DNA of 64,000 nt from Ramazzottius varieornatus. Its lineage: Eukaryota; Tardigrada; Eutardigrada; Parachela; Ramazzottiidae. A program made the translations under genes and the position numbers. The notes under the pieces are model-generated. The model searched no databases, was not told the DNA's origin, and was given only the letters and a program-made list of their open reading frames with translations. This document shows, piece after piece, positions 1 to 12,349 of the stretch (position 1 is its first letter; each line of letters starts with the position of its first letter). The DNA lies in the NCBI GenBank assembly GCA_001949185.1, contig BDGG01000005.1, forward strand, positions 992,001 to 1,056,000. Reading direction: 5' to 3'.

Positions 1-765
1 TTCGGAACCAGGACGTCTAGCTTGTGCTAGGCTTTTTGTTTCTTCACCTTTTCAAAACTTTTTGAAACGAAAATCAGTGAAATAGAATACTGTAATTCAG
101 GCCATGTGTGCAGGCCTAGTAAACAATGCACGAACATCAGCACTAAGAAAGGATACTGTATCCCGAAATCCGCCCTCCAAAGCCGACGATAAACGATTCT
201 ACTTTCCCTCCCTTTCTACCGGTACTTGACCAATTTTCTACTGATTCGAATTCGAGGCGAATTTTTCCCTAGAATTATAGTTTTGTAGGGTATACTACCA
301 GTTTTATTGACCGAAAAATTTCAGACGAAACAGAACGGAAAACGATCATACAGCTCTCGTACATACAGTGGTAAACATGGTGTTGCAAAACTTCATTCGC
401 CGCAAGTTGCAAAGTTGCTGCATGGTCAGTCTTGGTCATTGTCAGGTTCATTTGCGGTTTTATCGCGACCGCCATTGAAAGGCACGAGGGATCGGACATT
501 CTCCGATTGAGCTTACCATCTTCGGATGTCTGACGTCGTCCTCTCATTATGACTTCCGTCGGAAGACAGATTGCTTTTATGCTTCGCGCTGGGACAAACA
601 CTCGGGTTTCAAACCTCACTTTCGAAAACCCCAAGAGAATAGTACACAGATTTTGTGGCAGAGTGGAGTCAGTGGATAACAGACATTCTACGGAAGTCAG
701 AATTAGGACAAGGAAAAGAGTTCGTTGAGATCTACATACGATGGAGCGGAATCGCGGTTCGAACC
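1..765. other. No supported gene
   Basis: I find no exon with a convincing protein match or splice context here. Short open frames exist on both strands but have no recognisable motif. The stretch lies 3' of the RPC7-like gene on the minus strand and may hold its 3' UTR. Confidence 0.4.
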
Positions 766-1371
766 TCAGAAGATGTCGTCGTCACCACCTCCGCCAGCTT
801 CGTCAAAGCCACCTTCATCGTCGTCAAAACCGACAGCTTCAGTGTAGTCGTCAGCAGAATCGTTGTCGGCTACTTGTTCCTCGTCTTCGTCTTCCGTATC
901 TTTAGTTTCGGTAGGATCAGCATCCATTTCATCGTCCTCGTTCTTCTTGGCGGCCACTCCAACTTCTTCGTCCTCTGTGTCAAGATCCGCGTTCTTCTCT
1001 TCCGCTAGCGCATCCAGAACCTTTGGCGCTTTGGCCCGGCTCGATGCTTTGTGCTTTCCATCGGGAGCACTGAAGTCCGGCCGTACTAGAACACCACCTG
1101 TAATGAAAGCTACCACGTGAATGTCTTCCTTCTTACGATTACATACAAATAGCCTCACTTGGTCTATAGTTCTGAAGAAGGTCTGTTCTTGTTTCGTCGA
1201 TCAGCTTCTTGTACTTCATCATGCCATTCAAGACCGCACGTTTTTTATCGCTAATGTAAGGCTCTGGAATGTTCAGAGGCTGAAAAGACGGGAGATTATT
1301 ATACCTAAGATAGACAGTATCAGCCAAACTCTCTTTAAGCAACGCAATGTCGATCAACCCTTGGGACGGGG
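766..1371 (-). CDS. RPC7-like acidic-tail protein (RNA Pol III subunit candidate), 5' end missing
   Basis: Two minus-strand exons join in phase: 1371-1159 (donor GTGAG) and 1097-766 (acceptor TTACAG). The last 50 residues are almost entirely Asp/Glu and end in DDDIF. The first exon carries YNNLPSFQPLNIPEP, then a helical stretch rich in Lys and Leu. An N-terminal part with a Pro-rich LxPLxxP-type segment plus a long acidic C-terminus is the layout of RNA polymerase III subunit RPC7/RPC31, which helps open-complex formation in the nucleus. The family call rests on layout and weak similarity only. One leftover base is needed from an upstream exon that I could not place between 1372 and 1900, so the 5' end is incomplete. 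It could be another acidic nuclear protein. The neighbouring POP4 gene is divergently oriented. Confidence 0.4.
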
Positions 1372-1990
1372 CTAGATCCACTTACGGGATACAGACTAGT
1401 CGAAATTTCTTCGGCGTCTTTTCCGTGACTGCTGACGGATGTTATTCCAGGATGTCTCGTTGCTGATCCGGTTGGTGTAGTCGGACATGGTGCCATAGAA
1501 AAGCGTTGTTCACACGTCGTGCGGTCAGAGTTTCTTACGCCAAATGAGCATGCAGGATCCACCCGTAGGTATAAGAGATTCCGCAGTCCTCATAAACAAG
1601 AACTTGCTGTTCCCACTTCTAGACCTTAGGCTGAGAGGTCTCAGATCCAGTTCGGAAGTTCTGCGGTCCGCACAGTGTGACTTCCGGTTGAAGCCTTGAA
1701 GCTCAAATGAAAACAAATCAAACCTCTTCCCTCAATCAACCCAGTTGAGTGTCATGTTGTTATTGATATTACGTAAGATGTTTTACACTGGACATACTAA
1801 GATAAAAACTTGGTTAAGTTGGCTGTTGGTTTTCTCCACTTTTGCTTCTTCTGGATCTCGTCATTCTCGTACCCGAATCTCTCTCGCTGTTCTCTGTCTG
1901 CAGTCAGCTTCTAGGTGGATCCGCAACGCTGAATCGTGGACGGTTGGAGGATACAGCCGCGCCCTAGCTCTGGAGCCACCGACGGACAGG

Positions 1991-2795
1991 ATGACCGAAG
2001 AGGACCTGTACACGACCATCGAGGAGGCGGCCGGAAGAACGTCTCAGGATTTATCAATGGTTGGACAGAAGGCAGGCGGTCAAGATCTCAAGAACTTCAT
2101 CAAGAAGGCCTTCGTAACCAACAGGAACAGATTTGAAGACACGTACAGAAAGGTAAGCCTATTTTCGCTGCTTTCACCCGCAACCGGAAGTTGCAATACT
2201 CCCGTTTGCTTTCCTTTGGAGAATTTTCTTAGCTTTGGAGCTAAACCTTAGCTTCGGAACGATTACCGTTTGCTTTCCTTTGGAGAATTACCTTAGCTTT
2301 GGAGCTAAACCGAAGGCCAAAAAGAACAAGAAGAAAAAGTCTCCCAAAGGACTGTCCAGACGAGAAAGGAAGCTTCTGAAGGTGTATGACATCCCTAAAG
2401 AGCAGCAGAAGTACTCGTTAGTGGAGTCTCTTCACGAGCTGTGGTGCGGTTATATGGAGGAAACATTCCGTCTGTCTACCCTGCAACCTTCGCAAGTGTC
2501 AAATACACAAGAAGATTTAACCAAAGCTGATTATCATGGAGCGATGCTGAAAGTTCTGGAATCACCTAACAGCACTCTGGTGGGCCACGAAGGGATCGTC
2601 GTGAGAGAGACGAAGAACATGTTCCATATAATCAACCGCGATGATGAACTGAAGATCCTTCCTAAAAGCGTGTGTGTTTTCCAGTGTACTTGCCGCAATA
2701 CTAAAATCAAGATTTTTGGTAATAATTTCTGTGCGCGGCCAGCAGATCGGATCAAGAAGAAGTTGGGGAAACGACAGCCAATAAAAGTTCTGTAG
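1991..2795 (+). CDS. POP4: Ribonuclease P/MRP protein subunit POP4 (Rpp29)
   Basis: Exons 1991-2152 and about 2316-2795 give about 213 aa, close to the vertebrate length of 220. A helical N-terminus with DLKNFIKKAF precedes a basic stretch (KKNKKKKS). The Rpp29 signature follows: KGLSRRERK, then a segment with QQKYS and LHELW, and the Sm-like fold with ADYHGA, GHEGIVVRETKNMF and IINRDDELKILPK. In the family this subunit binds RNase P and MRP RNA and other protein subunits, and it takes part in tRNA 5' maturation and rRNA processing in the nucleus/nucleolus. The donor GAAAG|GTAAGC is strong. The acceptor is ambiguous because the intron end is duplicated (see the repeat). Phase 0 is kept by CCGAAG|GCC. 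An upstream in-frame ATG at 1745 exists, but the conserved part starts after 1991. Confidence 0.9.
2202..2312 (+). repeat. 64-bp tandem duplication at an intron-exon boundary
   Basis: A block starting CCGTTTGCTTTCCTTTGGAG and ending in the Ala-Lys-Pro coding end GCTTTGGAGCTAAACC occurs at 2202 and again at 2266, with few differences. Both copies hold a pyrimidine tract and a TTAG. The duplication therefore doubles the branch point and acceptor region of the POP4 intron. Confidence 0.8.
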
Positions 2796-3268
2796 TCCTG
2801 CATTGAGCAATAATTCAATCTGCTAATTCCGCTTTAAAGACTTCCGATTTTCTTGATGTTCGAATTAATACCAAAGAGCTCGATATCGCCTTGAAAACCT
2901 ACGCATAAGTATGAGCAAAACTAGAGTTCTAGATCTGCCTTTCTTAGACGGAGTCTTGGTCAGTGGCCAACTCTGAAGAACTCGAGGGTGCTTCCGCGGA
3001 TGCTCGCGGGTGTCGGTTGACTCGGGTCGGTCATGGTACGTATAAGAGTCCGCCTCAGTTATACCTTTATCAACGCCATCACGAGCTGTTTTGGTTTTGT
3101 CTTTTTCCTCGGCCCTCATAAAATCCAGAATTCGTTTATCGCGCGAAGAGCATATCCTGCTCGTGGGTCTTTCCAGTTTTAGATGCCCTGACCATCTTGC
3201 TCGACGCACAACAGGAGCTGGGCTTCACCACTCACCAGGAAGCGCAGCGATCCAGTTTTCATCCGAAG

Positions 3269-6200
3269 ATGGAAGAGCAGCAGCATCATCCCATGGGAGG
3301 TGGCTCTGGAAACAACACGGAAAATCAACGTAAGTACCTTCACTCTGCTGCTCGCAATAAATGTTCCACCAAGAAGCAATGCTGTGTATGATTTACTGTA
3401 GTTAGGCTGTGAACACTGATAGGAAACTTGCGTTGATTGTTTCCGGTCTGTCCATGTTTCATGTTCTGGCTGGAGTAAGCGTTCTCTATGGAAATCAGCA
3501 TTCGTGACTGCGTGAAAGGCTTGCTTGAGGTTTTACGCAGGTAATAAAGTCTCGTTTTCTAGCTTGTTCCATGCGAGACATCGGGCTGGAATGTGCGGTT
3601 GTCTGGATGAAGTAGAGAAGCAATCACGGTGGCGGAATATTAGCAGGGGAAGATAGGTTATCAGGGCTCTGTTATCGAACAATTTCGAAGACTTTGGAGT
3701 TGTTATCATGCAGTTGTGAGTTTCGTTTACTCTCCCGATTTGTAGGGTTGCTCATCAGGCAAACTGTTAAGCTCGTGAAAGTGTTTCAGTCACACAACAA
3801 TGGACACTCGAGTGCTTTGCAAAGCGCAAACACCGCTTTCAAGTTCGACTTCCTTCTTCCCATTAAGTGCTGTAGATTGATGTCGTCATACTGTACGTCA
3901 GCTATCCGATTAGTGTTGGGTTGCTGTAAATCAGCCCGACGTGATGACATAGTGCGCTACTTGTGCGTGATCTGGCGTAGTTCAGTTGCTGATTGACTTG
4001 ATTAGCTTCCGTCACTCTTCAAAATTTGGTGATCACGCCATCGCGATGAGTGCCAAGAAGGGCAATCGTTTCGTCCGAATTTCTGAAAGTGTCAGCCTGT
4101 TCACATCTTGCCAAGGTTGGGAGATGGCTCCAAGTTTTTGGGACAGTTCCCTCATGCCATGAGGCTCATGGTATGGTTTATGTTGCAGATAAACGGGATC
4201 TGAATGTTGATGTAGATGTCTTGGACTCGTCGTTGTCAAGTCACATGGATCACCAAGAGTCGGTCCACATTAACATGGAGGCTCCACCGAATGACAAGGA
4301 GCAAGACGCAAAGACCGCTCCAACCAGCAAGTTTAACCTGCTGAAGAAGTTCAAGTCCAAGAGTTTCCTGATAAAGAAGCCCAAACCTGAAGCAGACAAC
4401 GCTGCCAATCTGACCACTAATGCTGACTCTAACGCTGGTCCCGATGCGAATCAAGACGAAGCAAACCTTGAGAAGAAGTTTGTGGAAAACGTTCCGGAAG
4501 AACTTTTCTGCGTATGGTCATTTCATTTCTTTCCCTGGCTTACAGGCGCGGTCTGTTTGCTCAAGGCGGACGAAGTCGAAGCTTCCCGAATCTCGGGCAG
4601 ATCATGGCTACCAAACTGAACGCTCTCAAAGAACTTCGAAACCATCACGAGGCGACGGAGGTCCCTCATCCTCTATCTCCCGGTGTGGAACTTTTCAGAT
4701 GTATGTTTATTTCTGATCAGCTTATTAGCTGTTTCGCTTTTAGTAGAAGCTGGTAAAGTGGAGTTTCCTGACATGATCAACTCACCGCCTCCTGGTGCCT
4801 CGGTTCCTCCCAATACGTCGAGCTCCGCGTGGGACTTTGAACCAATAAGCTTCCAGTCCGCTCTCACCGTTTCTACTGCGTCGTCCGGAAGTAAGAAGCT
4901 GGTCTTCGAAAGCCCTGGGCTGACTCCACCCAAGACCGCAGCCAGCGAGAAGCCGAGCGACGAACCCGCGGTAGAACAACCCAAAGACCTTACCGAACTG
5001 GCTGAAGCTGCCGAGAGCGCAAAGGGTACAATCCAGGTGAGCAAACGTAATAATACTCGAACAGGAAACTTAGTGTGGATAATCCCACGGCACACCTTTA
5101 ATACTTTTTAAAGATGATTGAATTTCCTTACCTCAGGAATTAGGCTGGATCAATTTTCTGGTGGACTGATTTTTCTGGATTTTCGTCACGGTCGATGCTA
5201 AGCTCTGGGAAAGTTGGGCTAAATGGCGCGATTAAGTACATCGCCAACGATGCCTAAAACACTGCAAAAAATTCTACCTGCTAGTAGGAGGCTCGAGGGA
5301 GGCCGGCAAGGTTCTTGATGGTTCTCTTCCCTTCATGGAGTGTGTGTAGGTTTCTGGGCAAACACTACTGTGGTGTGTGATGGAGACCAGTTGAAGTGGA
5401 AATTTTCTGTCAATTACCGGGCCGCTGTCGGCTCTCAAAGTGACACGGGAGTAGTTTAGATTACTCGTTTGAGTTTCGGCGTGCTTATCATAAGTGAGCA
5501 AGGAGGTGCGATGCATTATAAAGGAGGCATGTAGGCTTGCTGAAACGATTAACGACCACTGAGAGCTTCATGGAGGCCTCCTTTGGTCTTCCATCAGTTT
5601 CAGGGAGAGATCATCAATGGAAAGTCCCGTCGCGATCGATAGGCCAGCTAGATCAATACGAACATACATATCGTTGTTTTGCGTCAGTATCTGTCGAGGT
5701 CCTCCGCGACTGAAGGTCGGCATACGCGGCCAGAAAGCCCTTATGTTATGGTTAGTTTTACGAACTAGCGTGTGTATTTCACAAAATTGATGGCTTACAC
5801 AGTACAATACTCGAAAGCCTTAACAAGTTAACCACGCCCTTATGCAAACAAAAAAGCCGAATGCGCATTGCAGCCAGTCTTTTTCTTTCGGGGTCCGCGA
5901 CAGAAAACGTTTATACTATTGCGTTGCTTAATCTGGTCAGTTTTCCTTGCGCGTAGAATCATCTTGACTTGAGACAGCCGGCAAACCTTTTCCTTCCCTG
6001 TAACTTACGGATTCGGCACCTAATCGATTCTGTTTTCTGTGGGATTAGCATCGGTGTAAGCAGCTGGTTTTAATGACGGGATTTCCTCCCCCATTTGACG
6101 TGCGCAACATCGATGTGGACCGTCTTACTGATGTCGATTGATGATTACTGGCTGAGATAGAATTTTTTTCTTCTCGTTAATGCGTCTGAACCGGATTACC

Positions 6201-9200
6201 AATTTTTCGCCTTCATCTTGTCACACTGATATCGCGTGATCAATCGAATGTTGGGACTTCTTCCGGACGAGGAGCTTATGCTGTTATGCGAAGCGTGATG
6301 GCTCGCTTAACCCCAAAAACAAAGCCGGAAAATCGCTTCCGTTAACATTATTATTCAGGGAACTTTTGTGTCTGACTTTCTGGCTGGGAAAGACTTTTGG
6401 CTTGGCGGATTGCATGTTTGTGCACCGCCTTTTCTTCTTCGTGGAATTCCTTTGCTACAATGAAGAGCTTTCTTCGATCGTATGGCTCGCATAAGAACAA
6501 GAAAACCATCGTCGAAATTGAAGACGAGGCGGAATCGGAAGAAAAGCGGGTAACTCGATCTTTCTTTCCTTTATTGCAAACACAACTCAACATTGCCTTT
6601 GAGTAGAATGTTAATTACTGCATGTTTTTACCAGAATGCTTCCAACTCCTGCTTTCGTCTCCCTAGTCCTCGCTCGCCCTTTTCGAAACGTAAATTCGTT
6701 AAGCATCGCTCCGAAGCTGCAATTAACCCTTGCGTTAGCGAACGTCGGTCTTCCACATACTCCTGGCAGCGAAGTGCTAGGGGAGAACAGACTACAACTT
6801 CCGGTGGGGCTATTCGAGAAGAGAATGGCTTTGCTGAATCAGAGCCATCTGTGGGTTCTCTGCATGGCGATAAAGCCGTTGAGTCGACGGAACCTGCGGC
6901 TGCTCTTTCCGATTCTTCTGCCAAGACAATGAATGTCACTTCGTCGACAGCTGAAGAGGTGCTCTTTCGGTCGATGTGAGGTGCTTATTTCCGTTTCTAT
7001 ATTGCGTTACGGGTGCCGAACTTAATTCCTTCATGTCGCTTGAGTGCACCGAATATTGACTTTTGCGCGCAAACTTAAGTGACATTCCACACATTACCTC
7101 TGGGCATTTTACTTGATTGTTATTATTAAACATCTACAGTCAATTATCACTACTGATTAATTTTCCAATATTTTCTCTCGAATCGCGTGCACTTCCTCCT
7201 TCATTTCCGGTGTCTGCTCGGCTGGCTTGCTAGATAATCTATTCAGGGTCCTCTTTTCTATTATTGACATGTTGCTTTCGTTTTTGTTCTGAAATGTGGA
7301 GGTCGCGAAGGAGGAATACATTTAGGGAAAATACACTAGGGAGAAGTTCCCCCGTGCAAGGAACGTTGCTCGGTGGCTTATCTCAGTTACTACAAAATGC
7401 AGAGTGCATGCTTGACTGGGTTGGTTGGGTTGCCTCTCCGTTTCTCGTCCAAACAAACCATCCGCAAGTCTGGCTTGCCTGATAGATAATTATTAGTGCG
7501 GAAAACGGAAAACGTGAGACGTCAGCAAATGACTTGAACATAACCGTTATTCCAATTGGCGCACACTTTGAGCCAATAACAATGCCAACGTGCGTCACTT
7601 GAGATACTGATTTGCTGGCGCACCATTTTTTTGTTGAGTAAACGCTCTTCGTTAGTTTATTCGTGTGTTTCTGCTTTCTTAGAATAAGTTCTTGGAAGGC
7701 AAGCCGGAGCCTCCAGCTCGCACCGTTGGAGTGACCAAAGGTAAAGCATGGGTCAACAGTGTCACCATTTTCCTGTACGAAGCCAAGCATCTGCCCGCCA
7801 TGGACACCAACGGTCTCAGCGACCCTTTCTGCAAGTTCAAGCTGGGCGCCGAAAAGTACAAGTCGCGCACGGTCCACAAGTCACTCAACCCTCGATGGAT
7901 GGAGCAGTTCGTCCTGTATATTTACGAGTCGGACAGTCGCAAGCTGAACATCACCGTGTGGGACTGGGACCGCGGTATAAAGAATGATTTCATCGGCAAG
8001 ACCACGCTGGACTTGGACACGCTGGAGAGCGAGAAGCTGCACGACTTGTGGCTGGAAATTGATGATGACCACGGTGCACAAAATACCCTTCTCTTTCAGT
8101 GATTTCAGGAACTCGAAAATAATGAAGGTTTTTTTGCTCCCAGGTGCGCCTTGTGGCAGTGTTCACTTGTCGGTCATGATCAGCGGTAAAAAGTTGATCT
8201 CTGCAGCGGGAAAGACGGGCAAGGAGGGGGAGGTGACCAAAGAAGAAGTTGACGCTGCGTTGATAGACAAGTATGGCTTGAAGAACACGATGAAGTGCAT
8301 GGGCGATGTCGGAACGGTAACCGTTAAGGTAAAAGAGATTTTTTGGAACAATTGGGTGAACTTCGACAAAAAGTGAGTAATTCAGGGGATCGAACCAAGG
8401 CGGCCCAGTATCGTAGGGTTAGTCTGGTGGTTTGCCACTGTGCGGACAAATTTTCGCCGAGTCATGAATCAGGTGTATACGGTGGGAACATGAAAACCGA
8501 AATAATAGGAATTTGGATTTCGATTAGGTCTTTCGGGGATATGGTTTGCGCGCGGCTGATTTGAACGGGAAGAGTGATCCGTACTGTGTGTTGCAACTGG
8601 TGAATGCGCGTATGCAGACACAAGTGGAGCTCAAGACACTGGATCCCGAATGGAACCGCGAGTTTACATTTCCTGTCAACGACATCCACGCTGTGTTGGA
8701 TGTGACAGTCTATGACATGGATCAAGATAAAAAGTCGGATTTCCTGGGTCGTATCGCGGTGCCCCTGCTGAAAATCCATAATCGAGAGCGACGCTGGTAC
8801 GCCTTGAAGGATCAGAACTTAATTGGCCGTACCAAGGGATCGATCCTGCTGGAAATGGATATGCTGTACAATCCGGTCCGCGCTGCTGTACGGACCTTCA
8901 AACCCAGAGAAGCTCGTCTGAACCAAGAAGAAACGAAATTCCGCCGTCAGGTAAATTAATGAGAAATGATAATGTAAAAACCGGTCAAAAAATCGATCAT
9001 TTTTCAAACTACGCACGCGTCAAGCCAACCATACTGAAAACATGCGCCGGTTGGGAAAACAATCTTGTCGGGTGTATTTGCCGAACTCCCAATTTTTCTT
9101 ACTTATTTGACTGTATCAATTTTGTTTCAGGTATTGCTTCGAAATGTCCATCGAATGCGAAGTATCGCCGCTCCGTTTGGTGAAATGGCTCAGTTTGCCC

Positions 9201-10363
9201 GTAGTTGTCTTCAGTGGGAATCCAGAAGCCGCTCAATTACAGCCTTCTTCGTTTACATGCTTTCTGTATACTTTTTCGAGTTGTGGATGGCTCCGGTTGC
9301 CCTCCTAGGTATCTTCCTGAAGCACTATGTCAAGCAGCAGCTCGTCCAGACAACTTACGCCCGCGATCCTCACCATGACGAACTGATGGAGTACGACGAC
9401 GTCGTGCTAGAGGAGGACGAAGACTGGATGGAAGAAGACCCCAACAAACTTCCGTCGGTCGTCAACAAGATGGGGAGCAGCAACAACATCGTCCACAAGG
9501 TGAGCTCTTCTTGTGTACTTTCCACCATTCCCTAACATCTTTTAAAACATAAATGAAAGGCAAAGAACTGAACAGCCTAGTAAGCGCGCCCAACTGACAA
9601 CGGTCACCAACCTGCGTACATAAATCAACGTGTATGTAGACGTCTTGGCGTATGGTGGCTGGCGACTGTCAGTAGACTGAATACATAATGAACTGTATAG
9701 CCCATAGAAGAAAAAATGTATGCATGCGCAGAGTAAGCGACATGACGAAGCAACGGTGACCGTCATCAAGCTGCATACATCGTGGTGAGTATTGGCACGG
9801 TGCGATCGTATGCAAGTGGACAGAAACTGGGCCTTCTTGTTCTCCGATATCTAGAGTACCATCTTATGTTTCTGTTTGGAAGTTTGAAGTTGTTTTTGCA
9901 GGTTAAATTGGCTCAAGAACAGCTTCGTCTGGTCCAGAATCTTTTGGGTTTTGCCGCGGACTTGTGCGAGCGCATGCAGAACACGGTGGCGTTCGCGGTT
10001 CCCTGGTTGTCTCACTTAGCCGTCATCATCCTGGCCGTTGTAGCTGTCGTTTTGTACTTCGTTCCGTTACGTGCCATCCTCTTGATTTATGGCGTTCACA
10101 AGTTCACAAAGAAGTTGCGGAAGCCCCATAGTCTGGGCAACAATGAGCTGCTGGATTTCATGAGTCGCGTCTATACAGTAGAAGAAGTCAAGCAATACCG
10201 CGAGTTCCGTCCCCGTGAAGTTCCCGGCTTTGTCCCCAACCGCCAAGTGCGTGAGGCTGTCGAAGAAGATACCCCGTCGTCCGGTGAAACCAACGGTCCG
10301 GCTAAACTCTTCCATCGTGCTAGCACAAAGATTCGACTGAACCCACCACAGAGATTCGACTGA
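3269..10363 (+). CDS. MCTP: Multiple C2 and transmembrane domain protein (MCTP)
   Basis: The core exons join in phase: 6635-6958, 7683-8073, 8144-8328, 8528-8950, 9131-9499 and 9902-10363. First C2 (7683-8328) has MDTNGLSDPF and WDWDRGIKNDFIG. Second C2 (8528-8950) has LNGKSDPYC and YDMDQDKKSDFLG. These Asp sets are Ca2+-binding. The C-terminal PRT_C region has two hydrophobic hairpins, the acidic loop DDVVLEEDED, and the family motifs FTKKLRKP and NNELLDFMSRV. Family members tether ER membrane and act in secretory or synaptic vesicle control. Upstream exons 3269-3329, 4189-4511, about 4546-4693 and 4744-5036 supply a low-complexity N-terminus with SRSFPNL. An ATG at 6460 (exon 6460-6549) may be an alternative first exon. 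The 4511/4546 join is out of phase, so the N-terminus is provisional. Animal MCTPs normally have three C2 domains; only two are visible. Confidence 0.88.
7521..7620. repeat. Palindromic MITE-like element, copy 1 (MCTP intron)
   Basis: Imperfect palindrome with arms TTGGCGCACACTTT and ACGTGCGTCACTTGAG and outer GCAAAT ends. Diverged member of the GTGGCGCAC family, lying in the intron before the first C2 exon. Confidence 0.65.
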
Positions 10364-11023
10364 ACCTGCCTTAGATTTCCTGTGCTTTTTTCCCCTAGAG
10401 CCTTTTGTGAACTGAGTTTCTCCATGTTTTAACAGTCCAACTTCTACCAAAGCACACGATAAATTTCTCGAAAATTTCTCCCATGTTAGATTTTATTCAA
10501 GAGGAGTTTTCGAGGGCTGCCGTCTTTCGTTCCCTAATAATGGATTAATTTTTAATTTTATCTTGTCTAACTTGCCGGTTCTTCCGCATTTTCCGAGTTC
10601 AGCTTTCACTAATCAACTCTGACGGTGAATAAAAGAAGAGTTTAATTATCAAACTGAAATTTCTAAATATGGAACTTGATTGAAACTACGTATGGCTGGC
10701 GTATGGGTGTTTAATTCTCCAGCCGCATTTTCCACATGCTTTCTGTGCTTTGCATAATTATATACATCTACTTTCAAGTTCAATCCACTGCGTTGCGGCG
10801 ACCCAGCTCTTCAGTCTTGCTGATGATATCTCTGACGAGACTAATGAAGTGGTTGTCACAGACTGTGACACTCGACAGCAAGGCCCTCGAGACCTGCCAA
10901 CAGCGAAAGGAAGTGCGAGTCCTTCTGATTATACCCCAGCTTATCGCTAACGAGCGGTGCCACTTCGGAACCAACGTAGCATGGCCTTGCTAGCAGGAGC
11001 TTCCTCGGCTACAGATACCACGT

Positions 11024-11034
11024 CGTACATAAAA
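11024..11034 (+). promoter_or_regulatory. TATA-like box of the Gly-zipper gene
   Basis: TACATAAAAAG lies about 110 bases before the start codon at 11143. No other core element is evident. Confidence 0.4.
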
Positions 11035-11142
11035 AGTCTGCGAGATCCACCGCACCATCACACTGTCACTTTACGTATCGTACTGTAATCTGCCGGTTCC
11101 AAGTTTATTCTACCTGTAAAAGTTCAGACGACAGCAATCGCG

Positions 11143-11532
11143 ATGGAGTCCACGTTTCTGTGTGCTGTTATTTTCGCGATGGCGATTGCTTTGGCGCGTG
11201 AGTACAGTTTCCTTGACGTTGACGCGAAAAGAGCAGTAGCTATGATGTGGTAATTACATCTTGCGAGTCTAATGTCGGATCTTACAGAATGCGCACCGGT
11301 TGAGCGGGGAAGGCGAGGAGCTCTGGGCGGAGCCGCACTGGGAGCTGGAGCAGGCGCACTAGCAGCAGGACCGGTTGGTGCCGTCGTAGGCGGAGTGGTC
11401 GGCGCGATAGCGGGAGAAAAAATCAAGGACGCCCAAAAGGATGCGGCCAACGCCAACGCAGCCGCCCATGCTGGAGGCAACACCCATGCTTTGGCACCGG
11501 CGGCCAACAGCCAGGGTGCTGCAACCGGATAA
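11143..11532 (+). CDS. Small secreted glycine-zipper protein
   Basis: Exons 11143-11197 and 11288-11532 (donor CGTGAGT, acceptor TTACAG) give 99 aa. Exon 1 encodes a clean signal peptide, MESTFLCAVIFAMAIALA. The mature part begins QCAP, followed by a basic ERGRRG and a 35-residue run of Gly and Ala at regular spacing (GALGGAALGAG, GAVVGGVVGAIAG) typical of a glycine zipper that packs as membrane helices or amyloid-like fibres. It ends in a polar Ala/Asn/His/Gly tail. I do not recognise the family. A role in a secreted coat, cuticle or antimicrobial function is possible, but nothing in the sequence decides it. Confidence 0.75.
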
Positions 11533-11814
11533 CCTATCGAAGAGCGGTCTTCTGTTCCCTCATGGCTCCACAAAGAAATCAAACCTTCAAGATTCATTGT
11601 CGATCCATACTAGAAAAAAAAACAACTGTCGTTTGACTTACTTCTCAAGGTTTAAACATGTGTAATTCGGCTTCGGATGATTGAGCTTCCGAACCTCATC
11701 AAACGTTTTGTAAAACTTCAAGCAAAATTCAATCTGGAAACAAATCTACGACAGGCGTGAGACGTCCCTAACAGGCTAGCTGGGTTGTTGCTCGCAGGGT
11801 AAAGTATAAATTCC

Positions 11815-11820
11815 GCCGCG
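11815..11820 (+). promoter_or_regulatory. TATA box of the 11.9-kb micro-ORF
   Basis: TATAAA lies 71 bases upstream of the ATG at 11891, a usual distance for a short 5' UTR. Confidence 0.5.
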
Positions 11821-11890
11821 GAATAATGTCATCTGAACCCATCATTTTCTGACCATTCATCCATTTTCGGCTCCATCACGATTAGCGAAG

Positions 11891-12100
11891 ATGGGAATAG
11901 ATGTTGGCGGAAATCTGAAAAGCCCATTGGACGCACTGCCCATCTTGATCATTGTGGCCATCATGCCTCTAGCAATGCATGTGTAAATGCTTGGTTATTC
12001 CCACTATCGCGCCAAGCGCGCCCATCAGTATCAAAGCCAACCAGTAGTTGTGCAGCAGGATGACGCAAAGAAAAACGGGCCCGTGGAGACCGCAGTCTAA
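11891..12100 (+). CDS. Membrane micro-ORF with an in-frame TAA
   Basis: The ATG at 11891 opens a 31-codon frame containing one hydrophobic segment, ALPILIIVAIMPLAMHV. TAA at 11984-11986 is followed at once by ATG in the same frame, and 37 further codons run to TAA at 12098, encoding a polar, basic then Gln-rich tail with HYRAKRAHQYQ. A hydrophobic helix followed by a basic cytoplasmic tail is the layout of a small single-pass protein. The frame may therefore be one 69-aa protein interrupted by a stop, through nonsense mutation, readthrough or sequence error, or two small peptides. A TATA box is well placed upstream. I know no homologue, and chance cannot be excluded. Confidence 0.35.
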
Positions 12101-12349
12101 ACTCCCTAACCACAACCTAATTATGAGTTAGGGTTCCGCAGTTGGGCAATCGCCCGGAAAAACGCGTTTCATTCTCGTCATCCTCCCCGTTCTCGGTCCT
12201 GTTAAAGGGTCTGTTAAAGACAATGTTAGGAGTGAAGTGAATAGCCCCAGCTCAGGCCCATGTTTCAGTACAGTTTTGCAAACTTCAGAACCATCAATAC
12301 CGCAATCGGATACCATGAGCGAATGGTTGAACTAGCAGTTCTTGTGATC

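Noticed and set aside
1525-1716. Minus-strand frame as first exon of the RPC7-like gene
   Set aside because: No donor in the needed phase and no resemblance to an RPC7 N-terminus.
9600-9780. GGTCACC-containing stretch in the last MCTP intron as another hairpin element
   Set aside because: The arms pair for only about 10 bases and do not extend.
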